Both the position numbers and the translations under genes were made by a program. Shown here in pieces: positions 17,334-24,177 of a DNA stretch of 64,000 nt. Positions within the stretch are counted from its first letter, which is position 1, and each line of letters starts with the position of its first letter. Under the pieces are notes generated by a model. It made no database searches. It worked only from the letters and a program-made list of their open reading frames with translations, and was not told where the DNA came from. This stretch comes from UBA1847 sp942492205 (lineage in GTDB: Bacteria > Pseudomonadota > Gammaproteobacteria > Steroidobacterales > Woeseiaceae): contig CALODT010000005.1 in assembly GCA_942492205.1 (NCBI GenBank), positions 124,001 to 188,000 of the forward strand. The letters are read 5' to 3'.

Positions 17334-18280
17334 GCTTTGCTCCTTGCGGCGATTTCACGCATCGCTGTGTCACGGGTTCTCAGGAGCAGGCTTCCAATGC
17401 GCGGGCCAAGCTCGCCCAGGGCGACGCCAGACAAGATAAGCCCCAAACCGAGATACAGCATCGGCGAGATCGATTCGCCGAGGAACAGCGCACCCGCGAC
17501 GACCGCCCATGCCGGGACCAGGTAATTGACGATAGAGATAAAGGCAGGCCCGGGACCCTGCACGAGCCTGAAATAGATCAGCGTAGCGAGACCAGTGGCA
17601 AGCGTGCCAAGGACAAGCATCGCGGCAATCGCGCTGGCGCCAGGCGAAACGACGAGCTCAGCATCGATTGCGGCGCCCGGGAGTGCGAGCAGGCTGGCTG
17701 CAACCAGCATGCCGGCCGACAGCTGCACGGGATTGACGGCGCCGAGACGCCGCGCATAAATGCTGTTGACCGAATAGCTTAGCGCAGCGCCCAGTACGGC
17801 GATGGCACCCCACAACACCATGTTGTCGCTCAACCCGCTAAGCGCTTCCGGACCGATGATCACGACAACACCGGCAAAACCGATTACAAACCCCGAGACG
17901 CGATACGGAGTGAGGCGCGATCCCGGCAAAAAGAAATGGGCGAGCGTCAGGACGAACAACGGCATGACCGCCATCAGGATGCCGGCAAGCGATGATTCGA
18001 TGTGCTGTTGCGCCCATGCGATGAGCTGAAATGGCAGCACGTTTCCCAGCACCGCCATGACCAGCATCGGAACCCAGGCGCGAACGGAGCTCGGCAGCCT
18101 GATTCCCTGCGCATGCATGTAGACAAGCAGTATCGCCGCTGCAATGAGTATCCGTCCGGCAACCAATACGGACGGCGGAAACGCCACCAGCGCCAGTTCA
18201 TTAAACATGAAAGCTGTGCCCCACATCGCAGTGAGCAGCAGCAGCGCAATCCAGTCGCTGAAATTTGCAGCACGTGGCAT
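17330..18280 (-). CDS. EamA/DMT-family transporter
   Basis: A 316-aa inner-membrane protein with ten predicted spans formed by two EamA repeats. The N-terminus (WIALLLLTAMWGTAFMFNELA) and the second-repeat region (ALSYSVNSIYARRLG, FLGESISPMLYLGLGLILSG) are typical of drug/metabolite transporters of the RhaT/YdcZ-like group. The substrate cannot be read from sequence. It is the second gene of the minus-strand unit, 2 nt after DUF4149 and overlapping ubiG by 4 nt. Confidence 0.88.
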   Translation of the reverse strand: MPRAANFSDWIALLLLTAMWGTAFMFNELALVAFPPSVLVAGRILIAAAILLVYMHAQGIRLPSSVRAWVPMLVMAVLGNVLPFQLIAWAQQHIESSLAGILMAVMPLFVLTLAHFFLPGSRLTPYRVSGFVIGFAGVVVIIGPEALSGLSDNMVLWGAIAVLGAALSYSVNSIYARRLGAVNPVQLSAGMLVAASLLALPGAAIDAELVVSPGASAIAAMLVLGTLATGLATLIYFRLVQGPGPAFISIVNYLVPAWAVVAGALFLGESISPMLYLGLGLILSGVALGELGPRIGSLLLRTRDTAMREIAARSKA

Positions 18281-18282
18281 CT

Positions 18283-18741
18283 TCAGCCCGCCAGCCCTGT
18301 TGCGGCGTGAACGCCGATGATGCCGAGCGTGACTAGCCCCAGCAGCAGGATGATCACGCTCATCAGGACGCTCGCGCGATGCAGGCGTGCGAAACGATCT
18401 TCGGCGACTGCGCCGGCGTCGCGAGCCGCGTTAATCCGCGGCACCAGCCATAGTGAAATGAGCTCCAGTACCAACATGACGCCGGTCGCCGCAGCTATAA
18501 CCTGCAGGGGCGATGACCAGCTGCCGTTTGCGGCAAGCAGCAAGGCCGCGGCACCCATCAGCAAACCGCACAGGATGCCGAGCTTGAAAAGGCGCGGGAA
18601 CAGGGTGCGCAGAAAACGCCGCGCACTGTCCGCATCCAGGTCGGCAAAGACGGCCGGTGCGACAACGCCCGACTGAAAGACGATGGCGCCTACCCAGGCG
18701 GCCGCCGAGATCGTTAACAGTGCTGTAGCAAATGCTTCCAT
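18283..18741 (-). CDS. DUF4149-like small membrane protein
   Basis: A 152-aa protein with four hydrophobic helices (ATALLTISAAAWVGAIVF, LGILCGLLMGAAALLLA, VIAAATGVMLVLELISLW, VLMSVIILLLGLVTLGIIG). The layout, including FPRLFKLG after the first helix pair and a conserved Arg-His-Ala region before the last helix, fits DUF4149. I start at ATG 18741 (MEAFATALL); the upstream extension to 18849 would run through the promoter and operator region. It leads the operon with EamA, ubiG and the photolyase-related gene. Function unknown. Confidence 0.7.
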   Translation of the reverse strand: MEAFATALLTISAAAWVGAIVFQSGVVAPAVFADLDADSARRFLRTLFPRLFKLGILCGLLMGAAALLLAANGSWSSPLQVIAAATGVMLVLELISLWLVPRINAARDAGAVAEDRFARLHRASVLMSVIILLLGLVTLGIIGVHAATGLAG

Positions 18742-18770
18742 GTCACAAAGATGTCTATATAATGTCGAAG
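18741..18770. promoter_or_regulatory. Divergent promoter with three 11-bp TGTC repeats (MerR operator candidate)
   Basis: TGTC occurs at 18741, 18752 and 18763, exactly one helical turn (11 bp) apart, and the last is TGTCGAAG. CarH/LitR-type MerR proteins bind tandem 11-bp direct repeats, so this fits autoregulation by the adjacent MerR gene. A perfect TATAAT (18758-18763) lies inside the repeats for plus-strand transcription. On the minus strand TTGTGC, 17 bp, then TATATA could drive the DUF4149 operon with a very short leader. The core 18752-18770 matches 15 of 19 positions of a second site at 19868-19886. Confidence 0.6.
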
Positions 18771-18836
18771 AACGAAGCGCACAATATATGAACAGAAGCG
18801 AGGTGTCTACGGTGCCTTGCTCCACGGAGACAGCAA

Positions 18837-19820
18837 ATGCCGACTGCAACAGACAACGAGGACCATCACTACGGCATCGGTGCCGTTGCCAAGATGACCG
18901 GTCTGACCGACCATACGATTCGCGTCTGGGAGCGGCGCTATGGGGCGGTGGTCACGCAGCGCCTGCCAAATGGTCGGCGTGTTTACAGTGCCAGTGACGT
19001 TGAGAAGCTGGGCTACCTGAAACGGCTGACGGACCAGGGCCTGTCTATCGGGCAAATTGCGTCCGGCAGTATCGAGCAGCTGCGTGCCCAGGTCGAAAAC
19101 ATGAGCGCCATGTCGTCGGCCGCTGTGCCTGATCACATCGGTATCGCCGTCTTTGGCGATATCTTGCCTGCGCAGCTCCTCGCGCATCAGCGTGACCTCT
19201 CACCGCTCGAGGTGCGTGTAGCCGACAGCAACCGTGATCGCTTTGCGGCTGACCTTCGTAACCAGAGCGCGGACGTCGTGATCCTCGAAAGCCCGATTAT
19301 GGACTCGTCGACCCTTCCACAAATTACTGATTTCATGAAGGAATGTAGCGCTGAAAGAGGAATCATCATTTACACGTTCGGACGCGCAAGGGACGTGCAG
19401 GCGGCACGCCAGCGTGGCATCGTCGTCGTGCGTGCGCCTGTCGATGTTGACCAGGTACAGGCCGCCGTCGTGCGCTGCTACGCGCAGCCATTCGTCGACA
19501 GCGCACGCGTGGAAAAGCCGAAGCGATCAGAAAGCAACGCGTGGCATTTTTCCGGTGCGATAGCGCCTCGTCTGTTTAATCAGCAGCAGCTCGCCAACCT
19601 GGCAAACACGTCGAGCGCGATTGACTGCGAGTGTCCGCAGCACCTCGCCCAGTTGGTAAGTGATCTCAGTGCTTTCGAGATCTACAGCGCGAACTGCGCC
19701 AATCGCGACGACGATGACGCGGCCCTGCATCGCTACCTTCATCAGACGACGGCGCAGGCAAGAGCCCTCATCGAAGTGGCATTGGAAAAAGTAGCGAATG
19801 CCGAGGGCCTCGACTACTGA
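18837..19820 (+). CDS. MerR-family regulator, LitR/CarH-like without B12 motif
   Basis: A 327-aa regulator. Residues about 11-85 are a MerR winged helix (YGIGAVAKMTGLTDHTIRVW, then ERRYGAV, RLPNGRRVYSASDVEKLGYLK). Residues 100-225 resemble the Rossmann-like B12-binding domain of light sensors CarH/LitR (IGIAVFGDILPAQLL, ADVVILESPIMD, IIIYTFGRARDVQ) but lack the DxHxxG cobalamin motif. The C-terminal helical part has a DCECPQHLAQL motif and another Cys in YSANCANRD, which could sense redox or metal. ATG 18837 follows GGAG. It lies between a photolyase operon and the HiPIP/photolyase unit, and matching repeats precede both, so it probably controls both. Confidence 0.82.
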   Translation: MPTATDNEDHHYGIGAVAKMTGLTDHTIRVWERRYGAVVTQRLPNGRRVYSASDVEKLGYLKRLTDQGLSIGQIASGSIEQLRAQVENMSAMSSAAVPDHIGIAVFGDILPAQLLAHQRDLSPLEVRVADSNRDRFAADLRNQSADVVILESPIMDSSTLPQITDFMKECSAERGIIIYTFGRARDVQAARQRGIVVVRAPVDVDQVQAAVVRCYAQPFVDSARVEKPKRSESNAWHFSGAIAPRLFNQQQLANLANTSSAIDCECPQHLAQLVSDLSAFEIYSANCANRDDDDAALHRYLHQTTAQARALIEVALEKVANAEGLDY

Positions 19821-19853
19821 GCGACCGAAACCCGGTTACACTTCGTTACAAAG

Positions 19854-19908
19854 TTGTCTATTAAATACTTCGACAAAACATTGACAGATTCTCTAAACGC
19901 GCTATCCT
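19854..19908 (+). promoter_or_regulatory. Strong sigma-70-type promoter overlapped by MerR-like repeats
   Basis: TTGACA (19881-19886) and TATCCT (19903-19908) are 16 bp apart, giving a -35 with a full consensus match and a good -10. On the minus strand TGTC occurs at 19886-19883 and 19875-19872, 11 bp apart, the second as TGTCGAAG; this matches the MerR-gene operator at 15 of 19 positions. One repeat is part of the -35 box, so a bound repressor would block the promoter. An inverted TGTCTAT lies at 19855-19861, the same heptamer as at 18752-18758. GTTACA is also repeated at 19835 and 19845. Confidence 0.65.
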
Positions 19909-19914
19909 AGCGCT

Positions 19915-20024
19915 GTGACTTAACGATCTTCTGACGTCACCCCCGGCAGAGAACCCTCGTAGTTCCCCCGACTCTCCGTTCTCTGCACTTTGTCCGGCCG
20001 GCGTTCAACGCCGGCCGGTCTTTT
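19915..20024 (+). ncRNA. Candidate small RNA or terminator-containing leader of the HiPIP mRNA
   Basis: Transcription from the promoter at 19881-19908 should start near 19915 and meet a perfect terminator at 19994-20024, giving an RNA of about 110 nt. It contains a second perfect 9-bp stem, GCAGAGAAC (19946-19954) with GTTCTCTGC (19978-19986), around a 23-nt C/U-rich loop with runs such as CCUC, UUCCCCC and CUCUCC that could pair with Shine-Dalgarno sequences. No ATG lies in it. It could be a stand-alone sRNA, an attenuated leader for the HiPIP gene, or both. Confidence 0.55.
19994..20024 (+). terminator. Perfect intrinsic terminator upstream of the HiPIP gene
   Basis: Arms CCGGCCGGCG (19994-20003) and CGCCGGCCGG (20009-20018) pair perfectly around a TTCAA loop and are followed by TCTTTT (20019-20024). 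This is the clearest intrinsic terminator in the window. It lies 24 nt before the HiPIP ATG, so it must be read through, or another promoter used, for HiPIP expression. Confidence 0.85.
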
Positions 20025-20048
20025 AACCGCTAAAAGGACAACCGCGTT

Positions 20049-20399
20049 ATGAGTGAAGCAGCAAAACCGAGACAGTGGCGACCAACGATGACGCGGCGCC
20101 GTTTTTTCGCCTCCGCTGGCGCCGCTGCGGCCGTCGTCACGACCGGCATCACGACGGTGCGGGCTGACGAAGAGCTGGTACGACTTGACGAAAACGACCC
20201 GACGGCCAAAGCCCTCAACTACGTGCACGACGCAAAGTCGGTTGACGCGGCGAAACGCTTTTCCGATCGCTACTGCAACAACTGCGCGCTCTTCACAGGG
20301 GAATCCGATGATGAGTGGGCTGGTTGTTCCATCTTTCCGGGCAAAGCCGTTGCCAACCAGGGTTGGTGCAGTGTCTGGGCGCCGAAACCGAAGACCTGA
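20049..20399 (+). CDS. High-potential iron-sulfur protein (HiPIP), TAT-exported
   Basis: A 116-aa precursor. A twin-arginine signal (TRRRFFASAGAAAAVVT) ends near VRADE, so the folded protein with its cluster is exported to the periplasm. Cys76, Cys79, Cys93 and Cys107 (CNNC, then AGC, then GWC) match the C-x2-C-x13-C-x13-C ligands of the 4Fe-4S cluster, and the final aromatic residues fit the family. HiPIPs carry electrons between periplasmic redox partners. AAAAGGA (20033-20039) sets the start at 20049. It lies in a photolyase/MerR setting, so light- or oxidant-linked control is likely. Confidence 0.92.
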   Translation: MSEAAKPRQWRPTMTRRRFFASAGAAAAVVTTGITTVRADEELVRLDENDPTAKALNYVHDAKSVDAAKRFSDRYCNNCALFTGESDDEWAGCSIFPGKAVANQGWCSVWAPKPKT

Positions 20400-20455
20400 A
20401 ACACCCGGTCTGAAACTGTAAACCTTATTCACGGATCCACTCGAGGGAGAAACTC

Positions 20456-20578
20456 ATGGTTATGGTCGCCTTAGTACTTGCTGGAATACTCACCGTCGCT
20501 GTTATCCAGCAGCAACGACGGGCCATGCAGCAGCTGCAAGAAGCTCGCATTGAATCGCAGAAGCGACGGACACGATAA
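20456..20578 (+). CDS. 40-aa single-span membrane peptide
   Basis: A 40-codon frame with GAGGGAGA (20443-20450) at good spacing from its ATG. The product starts with one hydrophobic helix (MVMVALVLAGILTVAVI) and ends in a charged, coiled-coil-like tail rich in Gln and Arg (QQQRRAMQQLQEARIESQKR). This layout suggests a small inner-membrane protein with a cytoplasmic tail. It sits between the HiPIP and the permuted photolyase genes, 56 nt after one and 11 nt before the other, whose own ribosome-binding site is poor, so it may couple photolyase translation. Function unknown. Confidence 0.6.
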   Translation: MVMVALVLAGILTVAVIQQQRRAMQQLQEARIESQKRRTR

Positions 20579-20589
20579 CGCTCACGCCG

Positions 20590-21849
20590 ATGCAGACTCA
20601 GCCCGAAGCAACCCGGTCCGCCGGGGCCAGCAAACTGCAGTCGTTTGTGGCCCAGTCGTTAACGCATTACTCGAAATCGCGAAACTTCGACTTCGGCCCG
20701 GGCCGCCGCAACAATGTGTCGGGCTTGTCGCCGTACATCCGACACCGGCTTATTCTCGAGCCGGAAGTTCTCGACGCTGTGTTGCAGAGCCACTCCCTGG
20801 CCTCTGCCAACAAGTTCGTTGAAGAGGTTTTCTGGCGGGCGTACTTCAAGGGCTGGCTCGAACATCGCCCTGACGTGTGGCGCGACTATCGTACCGACGT
20901 TGCGCGGCTCCTGAAGGCGCTCGAGTCGGATGCCGACCTGATGCGGCGATACACGAATGCCATCAGCGGTTCCACCGGCATCGATTGTTTCGATGCCTGG
21001 GCAAGCGAACTGCTCGAAACCGGCTACCTGCACAACCACACTCGCATGTGGTTTGCGAGTATCTGGATATTCACCTTGCAATTGCCCTGGCAGCTGGGGG
21101 CGGACTTTTTCTACAGGAACCTCATCGACGGTGACCCCGCATCCAACACCTTGAGCTGGCGCTGGGTCGCTGGTCTGCATACAAAAGGCAAGACCTACCT
21201 TGCGCTCAGTAGCAATATCGCACGCTACACGGACGGCCGATTTGATCCGGGCGGACAGCTGGCGGACAGTGCGCCGCCCCGGTCCGAGTCGCGTATGTTC
21301 CCGGTTCAGGATCTGCCAAAGCCGGATCTCGCGCCATGCGATGAGGGCTATGGCCTGCTGATTACCGAGGAAGACGGCTCGCCAGAGATACTCGACCTGC
21401 CGCTGCCGCCCAGCGACGCAATCGGCATTGTCGCCACAACCCAAAGGTCTCCGTTGCCCGTTGGCCTGCCCGCGGCTGAGTTTGCGACCGGCGCCGTCAT
21501 GGATGCATTGCGACGGGCGACGCAACACTTTGCCGTCGACGGCCAGTTTGCCAGGAGCGAAGACTGGAACAATGTGCTCACGGAATGGGCGAAGCACAGG
21601 AACTTGAAAACTATCGTCACAGCCTACGCGCCTGTTGGGCCGGTGGCAGAAATGCTGACGGCCACGAAGCGTCATCTCCAGGGTGAGGGCATACGGCTGA
21701 TGCAGGTTCGACGGCGTTACGACAGCGTAACCTGGCCGCACGCACAGCGCGGCTACTTCAAGCTAAAAGCGAAGATACCGGCGATTCTCGACGAGCTCGG
21801 TATCCGGACTGAGGACGACCTGGCCAGCGCGCAAAGCGAGGCGGTCTGA
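20590..21849 (+). CDS. Photolyase/cryptochrome-family protein with FAD domain first (apparent circular permutation)
   Basis: A 419-aa protein. Residues about 30-235 are a photolyase FAD-binding domain: VSGLSPYIRHRLI, FVEEVFWRAYFKGWL, YLHNHTRMWFASIWIF (the N-H-x-R-M block), DGDPASNTLSWRWVAG. In normal photolyases this follows an N-terminal alpha/beta antenna domain. Here only about 30 residues precede it, and a Rossmann-like region follows (GYGLLITEEDG, IVTAYAPVGPVAEML, YDSVTWPHAQRGYFKLK), which looks like the antenna domain moved to the C-terminus. DNA repair or light signalling are both possible. The ribosome-binding site is weak; translation may be coupled to the 40-aa peptide before it. 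Confidence 0.78.
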   Translation: MQTQPEATRSAGASKLQSFVAQSLTHYSKSRNFDFGPGRRNNVSGLSPYIRHRLILEPEVLDAVLQSHSLASANKFVEEVFWRAYFKGWLEHRPDVWRDYRTDVARLLKALESDADLMRRYTNAISGSTGIDCFDAWASELLETGYLHNHTRMWFASIWIFTLQLPWQLGADFFYRNLIDGDPASNTLSWRWVAGLHTKGKTYLALSSNIARYTDGRFDPGGQLADSAPPRSESRMFPVQDLPKPDLAPCDEGYGLLITEEDGSPEILDLPLPPSDAIGIVATTQRSPLPVGLPAAEFATGAVMDALRRATQHFAVDGQFARSEDWNNVLTEWAKHRNLKTIVTAYAPVGPVAEMLTATKRHLQGEGIRLMQVRRRYDSVTWPHAQRGYFKLKAKIPAILDELGIRTEDDLASAQSEAV

Positions 21850-21878
21850 TCACTAGCTGCAGATCTGAGGCACCCGCA

Positions 21879-22865
21879 TCATTTCACCAGCAATCGCAGC
21901 TGTTCGCCCACATCCAGGCCGCTGAGGAAAGCGGCCTCGACCCGACCGCGGCGGAACCAGTCGCCGCAACCCGCCAGCTTGGCCTGCCTATCCACGAAAC
22001 TCACAGGCCCGTCTTTCTTATCGACATTGGCGTAGCGCCAGCGCTGCAGCTGGCAGACAGGCGCAGCGTGACAATCGATGCCGGTAACCGCTGCGACCTC
22101 TTCCAGCAGATGCCTTTGCACATCCTCCAGCGCCTCATCGAGATGCGCGTCAGCGTAGGCATTGGTCGAATGCACCACCAGCGTGTACTTGCTGTTTCTC
22201 CGCGGCTTGCTGCTGTTGACAGAAATCCAGCTGATATCGGCGCCTCGTACCAACGCTGCCTGCCATGAGAGAGGAGGCGGTGCCTCGAAACCCAGCATCA
22301 GCGCGTAGCAGGCGCGCATCTCTGTGCCATTGGCAATGCCGTGCAGCGATGACTCGGCCGGCACGAGCGCGGCGGTCTGTGCCGCTGGCATTGCGCACAC
22401 GACCCAGTCAAAGTGTCCCAGGGCATTACCGTCTTCGTCGCTCAGGCTCCAACCATTTTCTTCGCTGCTGAGCCGCGCGACCGTCGTATTGGTGCGGATC
22501 GAAAGGCCGTCGGCCAGGTAGCGGCCAACAGCGTTCATGCCTGGTGCACCAACGTAGTGAGGGTAGTCGTCATCCCAGTCCCGCGTCACTGCGACGGTGT
22601 CTCTATCGAGCTCCGCGAACCTTGCATGCCAGCATGAAACTGCGCCGCCATCGATCAGGGGCTGAAGGAAGTCCTTGAACGCAGCAGATCGAGCAGTGAA
22701 AAACTGCGCGCCATGATCGAATTCGAAATCGCCCGCATAGCGCGTGGCCATGCGACCTCCAAAACCACGAGATTTCTCAAAAACCGTGACCGATCCGCGT
22801 GAACTCAGCTCACGGGCAGCAACGAGCCCTGACAATCCGGCGCCAATGACCGCAATGCGCGTCAC
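21879..22865 (-). CDS. FAD-dependent amine-oxidase-like oxidoreductase
   Basis: A 328-aa flavoprotein with an N-terminal dinucleotide-binding fold: AVIGAGLSGLVAARELS followed by VTVFEKSRGFGGRMATR, a GxGxxG and a Gly-Arg-Met-Ala-Thr-Arg block typical of the renalase-like NAD(P)/FAD oxidoreductase family. FDHGAQFFTAR and the C-terminal CGDWFRRGRVEAAFLSG FAD-contact segment also match. Its ATG overlaps the DUF3429 stop by 4 nt. Members often sit beside photolyase and DUF3429 genes in light-responsive clusters; the substrate is unknown. Confidence 0.85.
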   Translation of the reverse strand: MTRIAVIGAGLSGLVAARELSSRGSVTVFEKSRGFGGRMATRYAGDFEFDHGAQFFTARSAAFKDFLQPLIDGGAVSCWHARFAELDRDTVAVTRDWDDDYPHYVGAPGMNAVGRYLADGLSIRTNTTVARLSSEENGWSLSDEDGNALGHFDWVVCAMPAAQTAALVPAESSLHGIANGTEMRACYALMLGFEAPPPLSWQAALVRGADISWISVNSSKPRRNSKYTLVVHSTNAYADAHLDEALEDVQRHLLEEVAAVTGIDCHAAPVCQLQRWRYANVDKKDGPVSFVDRQAKLAGCGDWFRRGRVEAAFLSGLDVGEQLRLLVK

Positions 22866-23296
22866 TGTGCGACAACAATCAGAAGCGATACGACGGCGAT
22901 CAGCGTTGCGGTGGTGCGCACCCGAAAATAGGTGGCAGAAATCACATCGCTCTCCTTGAGGCGGAGATCGATGAACAACAGGGTAAGGAACGCGAATACC
23001 TGCGTGATGAGCGCAGATCTGATGCCGGTACCGACATACGCAAACCAGGTAGCCAGGAAAATGACGTTGCTGATGACAAACAGGTTCAGCGAATCCGCGG
23101 AGCGGCCGCAGAGATAAGTGCCCCAGTGAGAGCCGGCCAGGAAGCAGACGATGGCCAGACCATAGGAGGCCACCAGCTGATCCAGGGGCCCCAGTCGTGG
23201 CAGGGACTCATAGCCGAGCAATGGCAACATGGCGCAAGCGATGAAGGGGATGGTTCCGGCGAGCGCCAGCGCGGTATATAGTTTGCTGTCCTGCAT
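22862..23296 (-). CDS. DUF3429 membrane protein
   Basis: A 144-aa protein with about five hydrophobic helices. LYTALALAGTIPFIACAML and FLAGSHWGTYLCGR are family-typical; the latter is the most conserved DUF3429 motif. It sits in front of the flavin oxidoreductase gene, overlapping it by 4 nt, and is divergent from glutathione peroxidase. DUF3429 has no established function, but is common in photolyase/LitR neighbourhoods, which supports a membrane role in photostress. Confidence 0.82.
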   Translation of the reverse strand: MQDSKLYTALALAGTIPFIACAMLPLLGYESLPRLGPLDQLVASYGLAIVCFLAGSHWGTYLCGRSADSLNLFVISNVIFLATWFAYVGTGIRSALITQVFAFLTLLFIDLRLKESDVISATYFRVRTTATLIAVVSLLIVVAQ

Positions 23297-23447
23297 AACC
23301 CCGTAACTCTAAAGGCATGAGGCAGGGCGGTCCAATACGGATACGACTTGTTACACGTCAATGCTGGCCTCGCGGCCGCCAGAAAGGCAGGATAGCGGTA
23401 ACTAAAAGCACAATCACCTGTGCGTTCACGACACTGGAGTTTCCAAC

Positions 23448-23987
23448 ATGCGCTACCTCGCAGCAGCCCTGCTTTTCATGACCGCCAGTTTTTCGCTCGC
23501 AGCCGACGACGCGCTGCTGAACCAGGACTTCCGTCGACTCGCGTCAGACGAAGTCGTCAACCTGAGCGAAACCTACGCCGGCAAGGTCGTGCTGGTCGTC
23601 AACACCGCATCGAAGTGCGGCAATACCCCGCAGTACGATGCCCTCGAAAAGCTGTACCAGGACTACGGTGACCAGGGTTTTGTCGTTCTCGGTTTCCCGT
23701 CGAACGACTTCATGGGGCAGGAGCCGGGCACCGAAGAAGAAATTCAGGAATTTTGTCGCCTGACCTACAAGGTACAGTTCCCGATGTTCGAAAAAGTCAC
23801 CGTCAAGAAAGGCAAGGCGCATCCGTTTTTCGAGCAGCTGGCCGCAGCGTCGGGGACATACCCGACGTGGAACTTCCACAAGTTCCTGATTGGTCGCGAC
23901 GGCAAGCTGATTACCGAGTTCAGTCCACGCACCAAGCCTGATAGCAAGGATGTCGTCGCGAAGATCGAAGCTGCACTGCAGAGCTAG
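23448..23987 (+). CDS. Exported glutathione peroxidase (Cys type)
   Basis: A 179-aa thiol peroxidase of the GPx family with a signal peptide (MRYLAAALLFMTASFSLA, then ADD). The active-site block is NTASKCGNT with Cys57 in place of selenocysteine; the Gln of FMGQEPG and the Trp-Asn of TWNFHKFL complete the usual catalytic set. It reduces hydrogen peroxide or lipid peroxides with thiol partners, most likely thioredoxin-like, in the periplasm. It is divergent from DUF3429 and followed 37 nt later by DUF2256 and nei. Confidence 0.92.
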   Translation: MRYLAAALLFMTASFSLAADDALLNQDFRRLASDEVVNLSETYAGKVVLVVNTASKCGNTPQYDALEKLYQDYGDQGFVVLGFPSNDFMGQEPGTEEEIQEFCRLTYKVQFPMFEKVTVKKGKAHPFFEQLAAASGTYPTWNFHKFLIGRDGKLITEFSPRTKPDSKDVVAKIEAALQS

Positions 23988-24024
23988 CACGCGACACGGC
24001 CACGATCTGAGCAGGCATTGAACC

Positions 24025-24177
24025 ATGCACGCTAAACAGAATCTGCCAGAGAAGGTTTGCGCCAGGTGCTCACTGCCGTTCACCTGGCGGCGCAAGTGGA
24101 AGAAAGACTGGGAGAACGTCAGGTACTGCTCGCAAAGATGCCGTATGGGGCGAAGCGCACATGCCCGAAGGGCCTGA
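24025..24177 (+). CDS. DUF2256 small zinc-ribbon-like protein
   Basis: A 50-aa protein: two CxxC pairs (KVCARCSLPF and RYCSQRCRM) flank the basic, Trp-rich segment TWRRKWKKDWENV. This is the DUF2256 pattern, and the family is frequently encoded next to photolyases and cryptochromes. The four Cys probably bind zinc. It overlaps the start of nei by 17 nt in another frame, so translation may be coupled. It is too short for most gene callers. Family clear from the motif; function unknown. Confidence 0.8.
   Translation: MHAKQNLPEKVCARCSLPFTWRRKWKKDWENVRYCSQRCRMGRSAHARRA

Noticed and set aside
18837..19820. B12-dependent CarH/LitR photoreceptor
   Set aside because: Domain layout fits but the DxHxxG cobalamin motif is missing, so B12 sensing is not supported.
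20659..21741. 360-codon frame antisense to the permuted photolyase
   Set aside because: The plus strand carries clear FAD-domain motifs; the antisense product has none.
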